A DNA stretch of 15,947 nt from an uncultured beta proteobacterium. Lineage in GTDB: Bacteria > Pseudomonadota > Gammaproteobacteria > Burkholderiales > Burkholderiaceae. This document shows, piece by piece, positions 12,792-15,947 of the stretch (positions are counted from its first letter, which is position 1; each line of letters starts with the position of its first letter). Location: contig CAIMPQ010000087.1 of NCBI GenBank assembly GCA_903843315.1, positions 1 to 15,947 of the forward strand, in the 5' to 3' direction. Position numbers and translations under genes: made by a program. Below the pieces are notes generated by a model, which had not been told where the DNA came from, ran no database searches, and was given only the letters and a program-made list of their open reading frames with translations.

Positions 12792-14680
12792 TCAGGAATC
12801 TCCTTAGGCCACTTGCCCTCAATATAAAAATCCAGCGCTTTACGCGCAATCGGCGCAGCGTACTGCGCACCAAAGCCAGCATTCTCAACTACCATCGCAA
12901 TCACAATTGTGGGTTTATCTGCTGGAGCAAAGGCAATATACAAAGCATGGTCACGTAAAAATTCTGCGGTTGAACCATGTTTGTAATCCTTCGAATTCAA
13001 ACTAAACACTTGGGCAGTACCCGTTTTTCCACCCACTTGATAGCCGGTTCCCTTGAACGCTGTAGCAGAGGTACCAGAGATGTTTACTTCAACCATCGCC
13101 TTTTTAATGACTTCAATATTTTCTTGGTTGAGATCAATGCGATAGCTTTCTTTAGGTGTAGTTAACGCTCTGTTGCGTGTGAATGGGTCTTCAATTGCTT
13201 TGACCAAATGTGGCTTCATCACAATACCGTTATTCGCAACGTTCGCCATCGCATGTGCCAGTTGTAAAATAGTAAAGGCGTTATAGCCCTGACCAATGCC
13301 TAATGAAATGGTTTCACCCTCATACCATTTTTGTTGCTCTGGTTTCTTGAAGGTATTTTTCTTCCACTCAGTAGATGGCAGCACGCCTCGGGATTCGCCC
13401 TGTAAATCGATGCCAGTAATTTGACCAAAACCTAATGGCTTCATAAAGTCATGCATCATATTCACGCCCATATCGCGAGCCAGCGTGTAATAGTAGGTAT
13501 CACAGGATTCAACAATAGACTTTTGCATATCTACTATGCCGTGCCCACCTTTTTTATCATCCCGGAAAGTGTGGTTTCCAAAATCAAAGTAACCCGGATC
13601 TGAAATCGTTTGCGAAGGAGTGCGCTTCTTGTTCTCTAAAGCAGCCAGCGCCATGAAAGGTTTGTAGGTTGATCCTGGTGGATATATTCCTTTGAGTGGA
13701 CGGTTGTACAAGGGTTTTTGTGGCGAGTCGTTAAGCTCTTTCCAAGTTATTGCATCAATACCTTCAACAAAATCATTTGGATTGAAGTTTGGCTTAGAAA
13801 CAAAGGCGAGCACATCACCAGTCTCTGGTTCTATGGCAACAAAAGCTCCGCGGAAATTTCCGTAGAGCTGCTCAACCAAATATTGCAATTTAATATCTAC
13901 CGAAAGAACAATATTTTTTCCGGGAATGGATGGAGAGCTAGAAAGAGTGCGTACCGGTTTTCCACCGGCAGTAATTTCTACTTGGTCGTAACCAGGCACA
14001 CCACGTAAAACGGCTTCATAGCTTTGCTCAAGCCCAATCTTTCCAACGTACTGAATACCTGGCAAAAAAGAAGCTTGCAATGCATCAGGATCATCCGCTT
14101 TTGCCCCTTCAATTTCTGCCTGCATTTTCTCCTTATCCTTTTGGGAGACTCGTCCGATATAGCCAATGAGATGCGACGCTAATTCGTTATATGGATATTC
14201 ACGGAAGCTTCTGGCGCGGATCTCAACCCCAGGAAAGCGGTAACGATTGGCCATAAAACGGGCAGTTTCAGCCTCATTGAGCATCGAACGGAGGGGAAAA
14301 GTGCCCATATTTCGGGAATCTTCCAGGGAGCGCTTGAAATTACGGCGATCTCTAGGGGAAATATCAATGATTTCAGAAAGTTCATTGATGAGTTGATCAA
14401 CGTTCCCCTTCACCTCTTCAGCATTGACATCCAAGGTCAGGGCCGAGTAGTTTCTGCCGATCACAATACCATTTCGATCAATCACCAGTCCACGATTGGC
14501 GGGAGCTGGCACTAAGGCAATGCGATTACTTTCAGCAAGCAAAGCATATTTACCGTGACTCACGAGTTGTAACCAGACCAAACGGGTGATTAGCAGCAGG
14601 AAGCAAAAAGTGACAAATAGGGTCGCAATATGAATGCGCTCTTGAAATGAGTCGAGATCAGGTTTTTTATAAGAAACCAT
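12773..14680 (-). CDS. mrdA: Penicillin-binding protein 2 (elongation transpeptidase)
   Basis: This 635-residue class B penicillin-binding protein crosslinks peptidoglycan for side-wall growth and is RodA's partner. It has a short cytoplasmic tail and one transmembrane helix (about 18-40). The pedestal domain opens with PANRGLVIDRNG (60-71). The transpeptidase domain carries the SxxK active site Ser337-Thr-Tyr-Lys340 (PPGSTYKP), the second motif SCD at 392-394, and KTGT at 552-555. The length matches E. coli PBP2 (633). It begins eight bases after the mreD stop and overlaps rodA. Confidence 0.95.
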   Translation of the reverse strand: MVSYKKPDLDSFQERIHIATLFVTFCFLLLITRLVWLQLVSHGKYALLAESNRIALVPAPANRGLVIDRNGIVIGRNYSALTLDVNAEEVKGNVDQLINELSEIIDISPRDRRNFKRSLEDSRNMGTFPLRSMLNEAETARFMANRYRFPGVEIRARSFREYPYNELASHLIGYIGRVSQKDKEKMQAEIEGAKADDPDALQASFLPGIQYVGKIGLEQSYEAVLRGVPGYDQVEITAGGKPVRTLSSSPSIPGKNIVLSVDIKLQYLVEQLYGNFRGAFVAIEPETGDVLAFVSKPNFNPNDFVEGIDAITWKELNDSPQKPLYNRPLKGIYPPGSTYKPFMALAALENKKRTPSQTISDPGYFDFGNHTFRDDKKGGHGIVDMQKSIVESCDTYYYTLARDMGVNMMHDFMKPLGFGQITGIDLQGESRGVLPSTEWKKNTFKKPEQQKWYEGETISLGIGQGYNAFTILQLAHAMANVANNGIVMKPHLVKAIEDPFTRNRALTTPKESYRIDLNQENIEVIKKAMVEVNISGTSATAFKGTGYQVGGKTGTAQVFSLNSKDYKHGSTAEFLRDHALYIAFAPADKPTIVIAMVVENAGFGAQYAAPIARKALDFYIEGKWPKEIPEWKRAP

Positions 14681-14688
14681 ACAGCTTC

Positions 14689-15213
14689 TTAGAGTGGGCG
14701 ATTATGATCGACGTCAATTGGGCGACGTTGAGGCGATAACAAAATACGCGTTGCTAATGGCCAAAGCATTGCCTCAATCAGTGCTTGAATGGCGCCCGTT
14801 AAGGCCCACCAATAGAACTCTCCGGTTAGCAACCAATGCGCCAACACTGGAAATAATGAGACTAATAAGAAGATGGGGAGAAGATGCAGGGCTTGTGACA
14901 GCACGCTTAGCGCGATAATTCTTCTATGCCAAGAGATGGCTAAATAAGCAACTAATGAATAGCTAAATGCATGAAGACCCAAAAGATCGGAGTTATGCAC
15001 GTCTATTAGTAAGCCGAGGGTGAAGGCGGTAATCACGCTGACATAACGATGCTGATGGATGTTCCAAAACACAATACAAAGAATCAGCCAGTCTGGGACC
15101 CAGCCGTAATTACCAATTGGTAAAAGATTTAATAGCAGCGCACAAAATAAGCTGAAATAAATAAATACCGCGTTTACCGGACGCAGAATGTAGCCGCTTT
15201 GGAAATCGATCAT
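14689..15213 (-). CDS. mreD: Rod-shape determining protein MreD
   Basis: This 174-residue inner-membrane protein has about five helices. It belongs to the MreBCD elongation complex and links MreB/MreC to PBP2 and RodA. The PDWLILCIVFW block (about 40-50) and the GLLIDV...LGLHAFSYSL block (about 68-87) are family hallmarks. Its ATG overlaps the stop of mreC by four bases (ATGA at 15210-15213), a typical coupled junction. mrdA starts eight bases after its stop. Confidence 0.92.
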   Translation of the reverse strand: MIDFQSGYILRPVNAVFIYFSLFCALLLNLLPIGNYGWVPDWLILCIVFWNIHQHRYVSVITAFTLGLLIDVHNSDLLGLHAFSYSLVAYLAISWHRRIIALSVLSQALHLLPIFLLVSLFPVLAHWLLTGEFYWWALTGAIQALIEAMLWPLATRILLSPQRRPIDVDHNRPL

Positions 15214-15947
15214 TGCATTCCTCGCGAGCGCGTTTGGCGACGGCCTGGTGTATTCGTTAAGGGCGCACCAGTGACTGACTTATTGTTCACGACGGGCGCT
15301 TTAGCATCGAATTGGGGGTCATACAAAAAAGCCAAGGCTTGACGATAGCGGTTGACTGCCGCTACTGGGACACAAAATACATTCGAAGAGTTTTTATCGG
15401 CGTTACGCTCAATCTTGCTAATTACTGCCACCGCAAATCCAGGGGGGTATACGCCATCAATGCCTGAGGTAATCAAAATATCGCCTACCTCTAAATCGCT
15501 GGCCACTGGTAGATAACGCAACTCCAGGGGATTACCTCTCCCAGCTCCAAAAACAGCTGCACGAAGGCCATTGCGGGCTACTTGTACTGGAACTGCAAAA
15601 TCACGATCTTCCAGCAAAGACACCTCAGCAGAGCGCTCATATAGCCTAACTACCTGTCCAAGGATGCCAGAGTCATTGGCAATAGGGTTGCCAAGTTTGA
15701 GGCCGTCATTACTTCCACGGTTGATCACAATGCGCTGTGAGATTGGATTAGGCGGATTAAATAGAATTTCAACAGGCAAGGTTTTAAAGGCAACCTGTTT
15801 TTGCAGCGCCATCAACTCACGCAAATTTTGATTTTCAACCATCAAAAATTCTGATTGGTTGGCTAGTAGCGAGAGTTCAGCTTGGCGAACTTTCATTACT
15901 TGATTCTCTTGATCAAGCGTAGAGCGAGTCGTGAAATATTCTGAAGC
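15210..15947 (-). CDS. mreC: Rod-shape determining protein MreC, C-terminal part (cut by window edge)
   Basis: The frame stays open from the stop at 15210 to the window edge, giving the last 245 residues. The N-terminal anchor and true start are outside. The visible part begins with a coiled coil (heptad-like Leu/Gln/Glu-rich, about 50 residues). The two beta-barrel domains of MreC follow: ISQRIVINRGSNDGLKLG, DSGILGQVVRL, LEDRDFAVPV and VGDILITSGIDGVYPPGFAVAVI. A basic, Pro/Thr-rich tail ends in QTRSRGMQ. Periplasmic MreC polymerises and activates PBP2. The Met at 15896 inside the coiled coil is not the start. mreB is expected just beyond the window edge. Confidence 0.94.
   Translation of the reverse strand, partial: ASEYFTTRSTLDQENQVMKVRQAELSLLANQSEFLMVENQNLRELMALQKQVAFKTLPVEILFNPPNPISQRIVINRGSNDGLKLGNPIANDSGILGQVVRLYERSAEVSLLEDRDFAVPVQVARNGLRAAVFGAGRGNPLELRYLPVASDLEVGDILITSGIDGVYPPGFAVAVISKIERNADKNSSNVFCVPVAAVNRYRQALAFLYDPQFDAKAPVVNNKSVTGAPLTNTPGRRQTRSRGMQ

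Noticed and set aside
1..15947. Mobile elements, prophage, CRISPR or toxin-antitoxin genes
   Set aside because: I saw no transposase, integrase, terminal repeats, spaced direct repeats or paired small toxin genes. Coding is continuous and housekeeping in type.

Overview
The window looks like chromosomal DNA of a Polynucleobacter-like betaproteobacterium (Burkholderiaceae). The basis is protein resemblance from memory (RF3, HU, LpxO, the Mre/Rod cluster), moderate GC and very tight gene packing. No similarity search was possible. No insertion sequence, prophage, CRISPR array, tRNA or rRNA is visible. Most of the window is housekeeping and cell-envelope DNA.

Layout. 1-1122: the 5' end of a MOSC-domain gene (minus) divergent from an EamA/DMT exporter (plus). 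1123-1791: two small genes, a 60-residue basic protein (minus, with its own terminator) and a 78-residue lipoprotein (plus). 1803-4221 (minus): an RsuA/RluF-type rRNA pseudouridine synthase followed by prfC (release factor 3). prfC has no in-frame ATG, GTG or TTG ahead of its P-loop. 4322-5650 (plus): dctA, a C4-dicarboxylate symporter. 5652-9427 (minus): a four-gene run, beta-carbonic anhydrase, LpxL/HtrB-type acyltransferase, metallophosphoesterase, and a Ser/Thr kinase fused to a UspA-like domain. 9450-9746 (plus): a YggU/DUF167 protein. 9748-10650 (minus): lpxO, a lipid A hydroxylase. 10802-11167 (plus): a membrane-anchored protein of unknown function. 11280-11564 (plus): an HU-type DNA-binding protein with a strong terminator. 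11640-15947 (minus): the rod-shape cluster mreC (cut by the window edge), mreD, mrdA (PBP2) and rodA.

Functional themes. Envelope growth is represented by the elongasome genes. MreC and MreD form the scaffold, PBP2 is the transpeptidase and RodA is the glycan polymerase. Lipid A finishing is represented by an LpxL-type acyltransferase and LpxO. Translation is represented by the pseudouridine synthase and RF3. Signalling is represented by the adjacent kinase-UspA and phosphoesterase genes.

I do not see a clearly new biological system. The best leads are the apparent non-AUG/GUG/UUG start of prfC, the kinase-UspA/phosphoesterase pair inside an operon with carbonic anhydrase and a lipid A acyltransferase, and the conserved-looking small genes. 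Two convergent gene pairs have stop codons separated by one base.
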